From Thermohalobaculum sp964576075 (GTDB lineage: Bacteria > Pseudomonadota > Alphaproteobacteria > Rhodobacterales > Rhodobacteraceae), in the NCBI GenBank assembly GCA_964576075.1, contig CAZNTX010000034.1:1-36266 (forward strand): 36,266 nucleotides of DNA. Reading direction: 5' to 3'. A program made the position numbers and the translations under genes. Below, in pieces: positions 7,248 to 17,433 of the stretch (its first letter is position 1; every line of letters starts with the position of its first letter). The notes under the pieces are model-generated. The model was not told the origin of the DNA, did not search any database, and was given only the letters and a program-made list of their open reading frames with translations.

Positions 7248-10200
7248 ATGATTTCCCGAGATCAGGCGGCCCAGTTCTACCAAGGCGTCACGCGCATCGC
7301 GCCGACCGAGGCGGAGATCGACACCTATTCGGCCGCCGAGGATACGGCCGCGGCGATCGACTCCATCATCGCGGATGTCGGCGCGGAGACCGCCCGCGTC
7401 GTCACCTACTACCAGATCTTCTACAATCGTCTGCCCGATCTCCCCGGCCTCGATTTCTGGACCGGCCAGGTCCGCGGCCCCGGCCTCACCGACCAGCAGC
7501 TCGCCTCCGCCTTCTTCGGGGCCGGCGAGTTCGAGATCCTCTATGGCGACCTGCCGACCGAGGACGCCGTCCGCGCGCTCTACGAGAACGTTCTCGGCCG
7601 CGAGGCCGACCAGCCCGGCCTCGAATTCTGGACCGGACAGGTGACCGCCGACAACGGCTTCGGCCTGCGCGAGCTCGGCCTCGCCTTCGCCCAGGCCGAC
7701 GAGACCGGCAACACCTTCACCCCCCTCCTCGAGGGCTATCTCGAGGATCTCGCCCAGCAGGACGAGACGCCCCCCACCCTCTTCGGCTATGACGACAAGA
7801 GCGGCGACGGCCCCAGTTTCGACGGCGACGACGGCAAGCAGGAGATCCAGACCCTCGAGATCCTCGACAAGGGCGACGGCCCGGGCGGCATCACGACCCA
7901 GAACGCCATCGCCGCCGATGTCATGAACCTCGACGATCTGCGCGCCGACCCCCGCTTCTCCGGGATCGACGGATCGGGCTTCACCGTCGCCGTCATCGAC
8001 ACCGGGATCGACCTCGACCACCCCGCCTTCGGCCCCACCGTCGGCGGCGTCTCCGAGCGCATCGTCGCGGCGATCGACTTCACGCCGGAATTCGACGGGC
8101 CGAACGACGTGCAGGGGCACGGCTCCAACGTCGCCTCCATCGTCGCCTCCGAGGCGCCCGGCTATCTCGGCGTCGCGCCCGGGGCGAACATCGCCGGGCT
8201 GCAGGCCCTCGGCAACAACGGCTCCGGCTCCAACGCGGATATCGAGCAGGCGCTGCAATGGGTCGTGGCGAATGCCGAGGCCTACAACATCGTCGCCGTC
8301 AACATGTCGCTCGGCAACGGCTCCAACGTGCCGGTCGCCGCGCCGAACCCGACGGGCTATGCCGACGAGCTCACGGCGCTGGCAAATCTCGGCGTGGTCG
8401 TCACCGCCGCCTCCGGAAACAGTTATTTCGATTACCAGTTCTCCGGCAGCTCCGACCTCTCCGCCGACCCGAACGCCATCTCGGTCGGCGCGGTCTGGGA
8501 CGAGGCGGTGACCAATTTCTTCTGGAACGGCGGCGGCAAGGACTTCCAGGCGGTGCCCGGCCAGATCACCTCCTTCTCCCAGCGCGCCTTCGATCCCTCG
8601 ATCGACACGATCTTCGCGCCCGGCGCGCTCATCGTCGGCGCCGCCCCCGGCGGGGGCACCTCGAGCCAGGGCGGAACCTCGCAAGCCGCGCCGCAGGTCG
8701 CCGGCATGGTCGCCCTCGCCCAGCAGATCGCGGTGGAAAATCTCGGCCGCAGGCTCACGGTGGACGAGTTCGAGCAGGTGATGCGCGCCGGCGCAGGCTC
8801 GGTCTCCGACCCCGAGACGGCGAACGACAACGTGATCAACACCGGCGCGACCTACGACCTCTTCGACGCGCTCGGCATGGCCGAGGCGATCCTCTCCCTC
8901 GGCGGCGGCGGCGGCACGCCTCCCCCGCCCCCGCCGCCGGGGGGCGACGACATCCCCGGTGACGAGAGCAGCACCGAGCAGCTAGCGACCTCCGGCACCC
9001 GCAACAGCCGGATCGACTTCGCGGGCGACAGCGACTGGTTCCGCATCCAGCTCGCGGCCGGCTCGACCTACGAATTCGCGCTCCAGGGCGCGCCGAGCGG
9101 CAACGGCACCCTCGCCGACCCGCTTCTCAACCTCCGCGACGCCTCGGGCCGCATCGTCGCCACCGACGACGACAGCGGCGAGGGGCTCGAGGCCGGCCTC
9201 GGCTTCATCCCCGGCTCGAGCGGCACCTACTATGTCGAGGCCCGCGCCTATGGCGACGGCATCGGCACCTACCGGCTCTCCTCGACCGTGATCGCCTCGA
9301 ACGACGATTTCCCCGCGACCACGGCGACCCCCTCGGTGCTCGTCCCCGGCGTCGCGACCTTCGGCGAGATCGAGGAGCTCGGCGACCATGACTGGCACCG
9401 CCTCGACATCGTCGCGGGCGAGAGCTACGACGTGTTCCTCACCGGCGAGGGCGGCGGCGGGGGCACTCTGCGCGACCCCTATATCCGCCTCTTCGACGAC
9501 CAGGGCACCGAGCTGCTGGCCAACGACGATTTCGAGGGTCTCGACAGCGCCATCGGCTTCATCGCCAACGAGACGACCTCGGTCTATGTGAATGCCGGCG
9601 CGTTCAACGACGGCGGCACCGGCACCTACGAGATCCTCGTCGCCACCGAGGCCGGCACCGGAGAGATCCCCGGCGATCCGAGCACGGGGGCCGGGATCGC
9701 CCCCGGTGAGGAAGTCGCGGGCCTCCTCGATTTCGCGGGCGACACCGATTGGTATGCGGTCGAGCTCCAATCGGGCATCGGCTACGGCTTCGAGCTCCTC
9801 GGCGCGCCGAGCGGGGCGGGCGACCTCGCCGATCCGCTGCTCCGGGTCTTCGACTCCCAGGGCCGCGAGGTCGCCTTCGACGACGACGGGGGCAACGGCT
9901 TCGAGTCCTTCCTCGAGTTCCGCCCGACCGCCTCCGGCACCTATTACGTGAGCGCCGAGGCCTATGCCGGGACCGGCGAGGGCACCTATCTCCTGCGCAT
10001 GGCCGATGCGGGCGGCGGGGGCGGCGGCGAGATCCGCGGGGATGCCGGGACCCTGGAGACCATCGCCCCCGGCCAGGTCGCGGCGAGCGACCTCTTCGAG
10101 CCGGGCGATACGGACTGGTTCCGCACCACGCTCGTCGCCGGGGAGACCTATGTCTTCGATCTGCGGGGCGCGCCCTCCGGCGTCGGCACCCTCTCCGACC

Positions 10201-11468
10201 CGCTCGTCGCGCTCTACAACGAGCAGGGCGGCGAGATCGCCTTCAACGACGACGGCGGGCAGGGCCTCGAGTCCGAGCTCGTCTTCACCGCGCCCCTCGA
10301 CGGCACCTATTTCGTCAGCGCCGAGAGCTATGCGGGCCTCTATGCCGGGACCTACGAGCTCGGCATGACGTCGCTCGGCGGGGGCGGGGGCGGCGGCGCG
10401 CCCGGGGCCGATCTGATCCCGGCGGACCCTTCCACCCCGGTCGCCGCCGCGCTCAACGGCTCGGTCGCCGAAACGCTGCAGTTCCCGGGCGACCGGGACT
10501 GGTTCGCGATCGACCTCGTGGCCGGCCTCGAATACGTCATCGAGTTGCAGGGCGCGCCCTCCGGGCTCGGCACCCTGCCCGACCCGCTCCTGCGCATCTA
10601 TGACGACTTCGGCGACTTCATCGCGTCGGACGACGACGGCCGGGGCGACTTGGAATCCGAGCTCGCCTTCGTCCCCGGCTACACCGGCACCCACTATCTC
10701 GAGGCCGCCGCCTTCGCCGACCAAGGTGCCGGCACCTACACGCTGACCGTGACCGGCGAGGCCTCGGGCGATCTCGTCCCCGGCGATCCGAGCACGACCT
10801 TCCAGGCCTTCCTGGAGAGCCCGCTGCAAAGCTCGGTCGACTTCCCCGGCGACGAGGACTGGTTCGAGATCGTCTTCGAGGCGGGCGAGACCTATGTGAT
10901 CGACCTCGCCGGCGCCGGCGCGGGCTTCGGGACGCTCGAGGACAGCTTCGTCGCCGTCTACGACGATTTCGGCACGCCGCTGGCCTCCGACGACGACAGC
11001 GGGGAGGACCGCGACTCGCTGCTCGAATTCACCGCGGACTACACCGGCATCCACTATATCGGGGCCTCGGCCTTCGGCGACGAGATCGGGACCTACGACC
11101 TCTTCGTCTTCCAGCTCGACAGCGACCCGGACGACGGGACCGTGGTCTTCCCCGACACCGCCGTCACCGGGGCGATCGACGAGCCGGGCGACACGGACGA
11201 TTTCGTCGCGCCGCTCGTTGCGGGGGTCGAATACGATATCTTCCTGAGCGGCGTCGACAGCGGGCTCGGCACGCTGCCGGATCCCGTGCTGAGCGTCTTC
11301 GATCCTTTCGGCATCGAGGTCGCGGCGAACGACGACATCGTGCCCGGGCTCTTTCTCGACAGCGCGGTGACCTTCATCCCCTCGGTCAGCGGCGACTACA
11401 TCCTGCAGGCCTCCGGCTTCGGGGATACCGAGGGCACCTACACGCTCGAGCTCTTCGAGTTCGTCTGA
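7248..11468 (+). CDS. Subtilisin-family (S8) protease with DUF4214-like N terminus and seven PPC domains
   Basis: This 1406-residue protein is predicted to be secreted. Residues about 1-165 hold two DUF4214-like helical repeats (YYQIFYNRLPDLPGLDFWTGQV and a second copy with YENVLGREADQPGLEFWTGQ). The S8 catalytic triad is intact: Asp251 in VAVIDTGIDLDHP, His291 in GHGSNVASI and Ser478 in GGTSQAAPQVAGM, with the oxyanion Asn in AASGN. A Gly/Pro linker (TPPPPPPPGG) follows, then seven tandem pre-peptidase C-terminal (PPC) beta-sandwich domains of about 115 residues. Each has GDxDWF, GAPSGxGTLxDP, DDD and GTYxV/L blocks. There is no classical signal peptide and there are no RTX nonapeptides. DUF4214 proteins are often type I secretion substrates, so a non-Sec route is inferred. 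It is monocistronic with its own leader region. Confidence 0.9.
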   Translation: MISRDQAAQFYQGVTRIAPTEAEIDTYSAAEDTAAAIDSIIADVGAETARVVTYYQIFYNRLPDLPGLDFWTGQVRGPGLTDQQLASAFFGAGEFEILYGDLPTEDAVRALYENVLGREADQPGLEFWTGQVTADNGFGLRELGLAFAQADETGNTFTPLLEGYLEDLAQQDETPPTLFGYDDKSGDGPSFDGDDGKQEIQTLEILDKGDGPGGITTQNAIAADVMNLDDLRADPRFSGIDGSGFTVAVIDTGIDLDHPAFGPTVGGVSERIVAAIDFTPEFDGPNDVQGHGSNVASIVASEAPGYLGVAPGANIAGLQALGNNGSGSNADIEQALQWVVANAEAYNIVAVNMSLGNGSNVPVAAPNPTGYADELTALANLGVVVTAASGNSYFDYQFSGSSDLSADPNAISVGAVWDEAVTNFFWNGGGKDFQAVPGQITSFSQRAFDPSIDTIFAPGALIVGAAPGGGTSSQGGTSQAAPQVAGMVALAQQIAVENLGRRLTVDEFEQVMRAGAGSVSDPETANDNVINTGATYDLFDALGMAEAILSLGGGGGTPPPPPPPGGDDIPGDESSTEQLATSGTRNSRIDFAGDSDWFRIQLAAGSTYEFALQGAPSGNGTLADPLLNLRDASGRIVATDDDSGEGLEAGLGFIPGSSGTYYVEARAYGDGIGTYRLSSTVIASNDDFPATTATPSVLVPGVATFGEIEELGDHDWHRLDIVAGESYDVFLTGEGGGGGTLRDPYIRLFDDQGTELLANDDFEGLDSAIGFIANETTSVYVNAGAFNDGGTGTYEILVATEAGTGEIPGDPSTGAGIAPGEEVAGLLDFAGDTDWYAVELQSGIGYGFELLGAPSGAGDLADPLLRVFDSQGREVAFDDDGGNGFESFLEFRPTASGTYYVSAEAYAGTGEGTYLLRMADAGGGGGGEIRGDAGTLETIAPGQVAASDLFEPGDTDWFRTTLVAGETYVFDLRGAPSGVGTLSDPLVALYNEQGGEIAFNDDGGQGLESELVFTAPLDGTYFVSAESYAGLYAGTYELGMTSLGGGGGGGAPGADLIPADPSTPVAAALNGSVAETLQFPGDRDWFAIDLVAGLEYVIELQGAPSGLGTLPDPLLRIYDDFGDFIASDDDGRGDLESELAFVPGYTGTHYLEAAAFADQGAGTYTLTVTGEASGDLVPGDPSTTFQAFLESPLQSSVDFPGDEDWFEIVFEAGETYVIDLAGAGAGFGTLEDSFVAVYDDFGTPLASDDDSGEDRDSLLEFTADYTGIHYIGASAFGDEIGTYDLFVFQLDSDPDDGTVVFPDTAVTGAIDEPGDTDDFVAPLVAGVEYDIFLSGVDSGLGTLPDPVLSVFDPFGIEVAANDDIVPGLFLDSAVTFIPSVSGDYILQASGFGDTEGTYTLELFEFV
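8946..11468 (+). repeat. Seven tandem PPC-domain coding repeats
   Basis: Seven diverged repeat units of about 345 bases each start near 8946, 9290, 9655, 10027, 10408, 10768 and 11120 inside the protease gene. Units 3 to 5 are most alike (shared GDxDW, GAPSG, LxDPL, DDDG and GTY blocks). Units 2 and 7 are the most divergent. Glycine-run linkers separate units 3/4 and 4/5. They look like internal domain duplications. Confidence 0.85.
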
Positions 11469-11474
11469 CCCGAC

Positions 11475-11502
11475 CGGGAGGGGGCGCGCGCGGCCCCTCC
11501 CG
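11475..11502. terminator. Hairpin between convergent protease and DUF6508-like genes
   Basis: A 9-bp perfect inverted repeat (CGGGAGGGG and CCCCTCCCG) with a 10-base GC loop fills most of the 40-base gap between two convergent stop codons. No T tract is present on either strand. A shared bidirectional transcription end point is likely from position, but intrinsic termination is not certain. Confidence 0.5.
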
Positions 11503-11508
11503 CACCGC

Positions 11509-11916
11509 TCACCCCCGCGCGGCGAGGAGCGCCGCCGCGCGGGCGGCGATGGCGCCGACGGTGCCGTCCTCGACGGCTTTGGCGAGCCGCCCCTCGGCGA
11601 ACCGGTCGGCGCGGACGAGCGCCGTGATCGCCCGGTAGAGATCGCCCTCCGGCGCCGCGGCGAGGGCCGAGGGGTCCGCGAAATAGGCGGCGGCCTCGGG
11701 CGTCTTCGCCCAGTCCGACCAGTCGAACCCCGGCATCACCCAGCCCTCGCGATAGGCCGCGTCCCGGAAAGCCCGGACGATCTCCGCCTCCACCGGATAG
11801 GGCATGGAGACAACCCCCGGCCCGATCGGCTCCCCCCCGCCGGGGCGGAGGAACGGCCCCTCATGCGCGGCGATCTCCGCCTCGAAGGCGGCCAGCGCCG
11901 CGAGCCCGCCGGGCAC
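11509..11916 (-). CDS. Small protein, DUF6508-like
   Basis: This 135-residue soluble protein begins at GTG 11916, three bases after the purL stop, with the SD-like GGGGGAGG formed by the end of purL itself. It is rich in Ala, with a central segment MPYPVEAEIVRAFRDAAYREGWVMPGFDWSDWAKTPEA whose aromatic GFDWSDWAKT motif resembles the DUF6508 family, usually found as a short protein of unknown function. No signal peptide or membrane segment is visible. The tight junction means it is co-translated with purL and is the last gene of the purine cluster. Family assignment is from memory of the motif and moderately secure. Function is unknown. Confidence 0.7.
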   Translation of the reverse strand: MPGGLAALAAFEAEIAAHEGPFLRPGGGEPIGPGVVSMPYPVEAEIVRAFRDAAYREGWVMPGFDWSDWAKTPEAAAYFADPSALAAAPEGDLYRAITALVRADRFAEGRLAKAVEDGTVGAIAARAAALLAARG

Positions 11917-11919
11917 CGC

Positions 11920-14127
<2,208 letters not shown>

Positions 14128-14206
14128 GGCGGAGCTCCGAGTTCGCGGGCCCCCTCCATCGCGTGTTTTGCGACCGCTCGCAATACGCCGCGCCGGGGCT
14201 CTGGCC

Positions 14207-14599
14207 CTAGCAGGCGGGCTCGGGGCCCTCGAGGGCGCGGGCGAGCGCCGCCTCGAAGCGCCCGGCGCGGGCGGGGTCGTCGAGGGCCGGGCCGGCGAGG
14301 CGCACCTCGGTCTCGAGCGCGCCGGCGGGCGCGAAGGCGATGCGCAACAGCTCGCCCGTGGCATCGCCCGCGACGATCTCGCCCGTGCGCCGGTCGACCA
14401 GCATCACCTCCGCGGCGAGTTCGGCGTCGAGCCAGCAGCGCGCGGCGAGGCGCTCCACCCGGTCCCGCGCGATGGAGCCAGGGGCGGCGAGGGTGACGGA
14501 GAGGCCCCCGGGCTCGGGCGCCGCCGGCTCGGGGGCGGGCCGCTCGGCGGGCGCGGCGCAGGCGCCGAGGAGGGCGAGGAGCGCCGCCGGGGCGCGCAT
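14207..14599 (-). CDS. Putative small lipoprotein between purQ and purL
   Basis: ATG at 14599 overlaps the purQ stop by one base (TGATG). The 130-residue product starts MRAPAALLALLGACAAP, a short signal peptide with the lipobox LLGAC and Cys14 as the probable lipidation site. A Pro/Ala/Glu-rich spacer follows, then a compact domain at about 32-130 with DVRRLAxRCW-like and LVDRRTGEIVAGD segments. Two Cys remain, one in ARCWLD and one at the C-terminal EPAC. I do not recognise the family. It is translationally coupled to purQ, but a link to purine synthesis is not evident. Presence of a good lipobox and the overlap argue for a real gene. Confidence 0.7.
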   Translation of the reverse strand: MRAPAALLALLGACAAPAERPAPEPAAPEPGGLSVTLAAPGSIARDRVERLAARCWLDAELAAEVMLVDRRTGEIVAGDATGELLRIAFAPAGALETEVRLAGPALDDPARAGRFEAALARALEGPEPAC

Positions 14600-15300
14600 C
14601 AGGCCGGCTCCGCGAGCGTCTCGGCGAGGGCGCGGAAGAGGGCCGCCCCGTCGGCGCCGCCGAGGGCGGGGTCGGCGAGGCGCTCGGGATGGGGCATCAT
14701 GCCGAGCACCCGGCGGTTTTCCGAGAGCACGCCCGCGATGTCGGCGACCGAGCCGTTGGGGTTGGCCGCCGCCGCCCGCTCGCCCGCGGGCCCGACATAG
14801 CGGAAGGCCACCCGGCGCTCCTCCTCGAGCCGCGCGACGGTGCGCTCGTCGGCCACGAAGGCGCCGTCGTGATGGGCGACGGGGATGCGCAGCACCGCGC
14901 CCGCCTCGTAGCCGAGGGTGAAGGGGCTGTCGTCGGTCTCGACCCGCAGATGGGCGTCGCGGCAGACGAATTTGAGCGAGGCGTTGCGCATCAGCGCGCC
15001 GGGCAGGAGCCCCGCCTCGATCAGCACCTGCCAGCCGTTGCAGATGCCGAGGACGAGCCCGCCGCGCGCCGCATGCCCGCGCACCGCCTCCATGATCGGC
15101 GCCCGCGCCGCGATCGCCCCGCAGCGCAGATAGTCGCCGAAGGAGAAGCCGCCCGGCAGCGCCACGAGGTCGGTCCCCTCGGGCAGGGCCGTGTCCTTGT
15201 GCCAGACCATGGCCGGGGCGCGGCCCGAGGCCGCCTCGAGCGCGACGGCCATGTCGCGGTCGCAATTCGAGCCCGGGAAGACGATGACGGCGGCGCGCAT
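14599..15300 (-). CDS. purQ: Phosphoribosylformylglycinamidine synthase glutaminase subunit PurQ
   Basis: This 233-residue class I glutamine amidotransferase supplies ammonia to PurL. The N terminus AVIVFPGSNCDRDMA is diagnostic of PurQ. PGGFSFGDYLRCGAIAA follows, with the nucleophile Cys87 in LVLGICNGWQVL (usually NGFQ) and the C-terminal His-Glu pair in GMMPHPERL. Length is normal (220-230). ATG at 15300 is the natural family start. It lies downstream of the FkbM gene with a 19-base gap and overlaps the lipoprotein gene at its end. Confidence 0.93.
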   Translation of the reverse strand: MRAAVIVFPGSNCDRDMAVALEAASGRAPAMVWHKDTALPEGTDLVALPGGFSFGDYLRCGAIAARAPIMEAVRGHAARGGLVLGICNGWQVLIEAGLLPGALMRNASLKFVCRDAHLRVETDDSPFTLGYEAGAVLRIPVAHHDGAFVADERTVARLEEERRVAFRYVGPAGERAAAANPNGSVADIAGVLSENRRVLGMMPHPERLADPALGGADGAALFRALAETLAEPA

Positions 15301-15319
15301 GGGCGGTCTCCTCGATGTG

Positions 15320-16048
15320 CTAGATATCCTCGGGGCGGAGCAGGACGGCGTCGGTCTGATGCCAGGGGCCGAGCCGGGTCCGCGCCGTCACGGGGGCGAA
15401 ATATACCGGGGCGAAGCCGAGGGCGTCCAGGGCGGCGAGGAGCTCGAGCCAGCCCGCCTCGCCCTCGTAGCCCGGCAGGAGCGGCAGCTCGATCTGGATG
15501 CCAGCGGCACGGGCGAGGGTCTCTGGCGCGCCGGCGAGCGCCGCCTTCTCGCCCCCTTGCAGATCGAGCTTGAGGAAGGGGCGGCGGCTCTCGGGGGCGT
15601 GCTCGGCCATCACCCGATCGAGGGGGGCGAGGGGCACGCGCTCCGCGCCCCGATCGGCGAAGGCGGCCGCCGGGGCATGCTTGGCGGCGGGGCGCAGCGT
15701 GGAGGCGAGGCTGTCGTCGGCATAGCGGTGGAGCGTGATCTCCCCTGCCTCCGCGCCGAGGGCGAGGCGGGGGGCGACGCGCCAGCCGGGATGCGCCTCG
15801 GCCCGGGCGCGGAGCGCGGCATGGGCCTCGGCCTGCGGCTCGATCGAGAGGAAGGGCCCGGGGCAGCCGGCCGCCAGGAGGCGCGCGACATAGCCGCCCC
15901 GGTTGGCCCCGGCATCCACCACGAGATCGGCGCGGGCGCGGGCGATCAGATGGGCGATGTTGCGGTCGGCGAAGGGCGGCATCCAGCGCCGCAGCGTCTC
16001 GCGCCGGGGGAAGGGGACGAAGCGCCGCCAGGGGCGCGCCCGGCCCAT
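15320..16048 (-). CDS. FkbM-family methyltransferase
   Basis: This 242-residue SAM-dependent methyltransferase carries the FkbM pattern. The SAM-binding motif VVDAGANRGGYVARL has Asp45-Gly51, followed by the second strand PFLSIEPQAEAHAAL, the family-typical PLDRVM segment, then FLKLDLQGGEKAALAGA and a C-terminal LPLLPGYEGE region. FkbM proteins O-methylate sugars or polyketides, often in surface polysaccharide loci. Here it lies between an alcohol dehydrogenase and purQ, an unusual place. The first 25 residues are Arg-rich. Its start codon lies within the first copy of a 16-bp triplicated sequence that also includes the stop of the upstream gene. Substrate is unknown, but the exopolysaccharide locus at 18.5-30 kb is a possible connection. 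Confidence 0.82.
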   Translation of the reverse strand: MGRARPWRRFVPFPRRETLRRWMPPFADRNIAHLIARARADLVVDAGANRGGYVARLLAAGCPGPFLSIEPQAEAHAALRARAEAHPGWRVAPRLALGAEAGEITLHRYADDSLASTLRPAAKHAPAAAFADRGAERVPLAPLDRVMAEHAPESRRPFLKLDLQGGEKAALAGAPETLARAAGIQIELPLLPGYEGEAGWLELLAALDALGFAPVYFAPVTARTRLGPWHQTDAVLLRPEDI

Positions 16049-16091
16049 CTCAGAGCTTCCCCATCTCAGAACTCCCCCATCTCAGAACTCC
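16044..16091 (-). repeat. Three tandem 16-bp repeats at the dehydrogenase/FkbM junction
   Basis: Copies at 16044-16059, 16060-16075 and 16076-16091 read CCCATCTCAGAACTCC on the plus strand. The last two are identical and the first differs at two bases. On the coding (minus) strand each copy contains GGAG, TGA and ATG in that order. The copy at 16076-16091 supplies the dehydrogenase stop and the copy at 16044-16059 the FkbM start. Starts in the other two copies give 4-codon mini-ORFs. Confidence 0.9.
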
Positions 16092-17119
16092 GTCACCACC
16101 GCGACGCCGGGCGGCGTCGGCCCGTCCATCGCGGCGAGGGCGGCGGAGACCTGCCCGAGGCGGAGCTCGCGGGTGACGAGGGGGGCGAGGTCGAGCCCCG
16201 CGCCCTCGAGAAGCGCGAGGAGCCCGGGGAACTGCCAGGCCGCCATGCCGCGGGTGCCGTAGAGGGCGCGTTGGCGGGCATAGACGAGGTCCATCGGCAG
16301 GGCCATCTCGGTCTCCGCGCCCGTCGGCATGCCGATCTGGACATGGCGGCCGAGGGGGCGGAGCGAGGCGACCGAAGCGCGGGCAGTCACAGCGCGGCCG
16401 AGGGCGTCGACCGAGACATGGGCGCCCCCGCCGGTGATCTCGCGCACGGCCTCCGCGGCGTCGCAGGCGCGCGCGTCGACGGTGGCCTCCGCGCCGAGGC
16501 GGGTGGCGAGGGCGCGCGCCTCGGCCTGGATGTCGACGGCGACGACGCGGGCGCCCATCGCGCGGGCGAGCATGGTGGCCGAGAGGCCGACGCCGCCGGC
16601 CCCGTGCACCGCGAGCCATTCGCCCGGGGCGAGCGCCGCGCGGCCCGTGAGCGCGGCCCAGGCGGTCGTCACCCGGCAGCCGAGGGCCGCGGCATGGGCG
16701 GGCGCGAGGCCCTCTGGCAGCGCCGCGAGATTGGCGTCGGCGCGGGGCACGGCGAGGCGCTCGGCGAAGGCGCCGGGGGCGGTGAAGCCCGGGAGCACCT
16801 GATGGGCGCAGACCGTCTGCCGCCCGCCCGCGCAGTCCGCGCACCTCCCGCAGGCGAGGATGAAGGGGGCGATCGCCCGGTCCCCCGCCCGCCAGCGGCG
16901 CACCTCCGGCCCCGCCTCCTCGACGACGCCGCAGAACTCGTGGCCCGGGATATGCGGCAGCGCGACGTCGGGGTCGGCGCCCGCCCAGGCATGGTGGTCG
17001 GAGCGGCAGACCCCGGCGGCGAGGACGCGGATCACCACCCCGTCGGCCGGGCAGACGGGGTCCGGCACCTCGGCGATCTCGAGGGGCGCGCGGAAGCCCG
17101 TGAGGAGCGCCGCGCGCAT
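16082..17119 (-). CDS. Zinc-dependent alcohol dehydrogenase (MDR family)
   Basis: This 345-residue medium-chain dehydrogenase/reductase is of ADH type. It carries catalytic zinc ligands Cys38 (AAGVCRSDHHAWAG) and His60-Glu61 (PGHEFCG), the structural zinc cysteines 90, 93, 96 and 104 (CGRCADCAGGRQTVC), and the Rossmann motif VHGAGGVGLSA with VVAVDIQ as the NAD(P)-binding strand. ATG at 17119 overlaps the purS stop by one base. Upstream in-frame residues belong to purS and are not part of the protein. It would oxidise an alcohol or reduce an aldehyde with NAD(H), substrate unknown. It sits inside the purine operon between purS and purQ, where it has no obvious pathway role. Confidence 0.88.
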   Translation of the reverse strand: MRAALLTGFRAPLEIAEVPDPVCPADGVVIRVLAAGVCRSDHHAWAGADPDVALPHIPGHEFCGVVEEAGPEVRRWRAGDRAIAPFILACGRCADCAGGRQTVCAHQVLPGFTAPGAFAERLAVPRADANLAALPEGLAPAHAAALGCRVTTAWAALTGRAALAPGEWLAVHGAGGVGLSATMLARAMGARVVAVDIQAEARALATRLGAEATVDARACDAAEAVREITGGGAHVSVDALGRAVTARASVASLRPLGRHVQIGMPTGAETEMALPMDLVYARQRALYGTRGMAAWQFPGLLALLEGAGLDLAPLVTRELRLGQVSAALAAMDGPTPPGVAVVTEF

Positions 17120-17364
17120 CAGGCGGGCCCGACCTCGATCCGGTAGGTCTCGATCACCGTGTTGGCGAGGAGCTTCTCGCACATCTCCCGGGCCTGCGCC
17201 TCGGCGGCGGCGGGATCGGTCTCGGCGAGCTCGATCTCGATCAGCTTGCCCTGGCGGACTTCCTCGACCCCCTCGAAGCCGAGCCCCGAGAGCGCCTGGG
17301 CGATGGCCTGGCCCTGCGGGTCGAGCACCCCAGGCTTCAGGGTAACGGTGACGGTGAGCTTCAT
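17119..17364 (-). CDS. purS: Phosphoribosylformylglycinamidine synthase subunit PurS
   Basis: This 81-residue PurS is the small structural subunit that bridges PurL and PurQ in the FGAM synthase complex. The sequence MKLTVTVTLKPGVLDPQGQA, then LSGLGFEGVEEVRQGKLIEIEL and a final LLANTVIETYRIEV are typical of the family. ATG at 17364 gives the standard length, and longer frames upstream run into non-homologous Arg/Ala-rich residues. It is the first gene of the minus-strand purine cluster and overlaps the dehydrogenase start at its end. Confidence 0.93.
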   Translation of the reverse strand: MKLTVTVTLKPGVLDPQGQAIAQALSGLGFEGVEEVRQGKLIEIELAETDPAAAEAQAREMCEKLLANTVIETYRIEVGPA

Positions 17365-17407
17365 GGGGCGCGCCTCCGGGTCCGCTGCTCGCGCCCTCCT
17401 AGCGCGG

Positions 17408-17433
17408 GGCGCGCGGGCCGGCAAGCGCGCGCC
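17408..17433 (-). terminator. Possible hairpin after the ceramidase-like gene
   Basis: A 7-bp inverted repeat (GGCGCGC and GCGCGCC) with a 12-base spacing lies immediately after the stop of the membrane protein gene and 44 bases before purS. It lacks a T tract, so it is only a weak terminator candidate. The 69-base gap also has to hold any purS promoter. Confidence 0.3.

Noticed and set aside
8946..11468. Repeated blocks considered as a mobile element or CRISPR-like array
   Set aside because: Repeats are in frame, about 345 bases, diverged, and translate to PPC domains of one protein.
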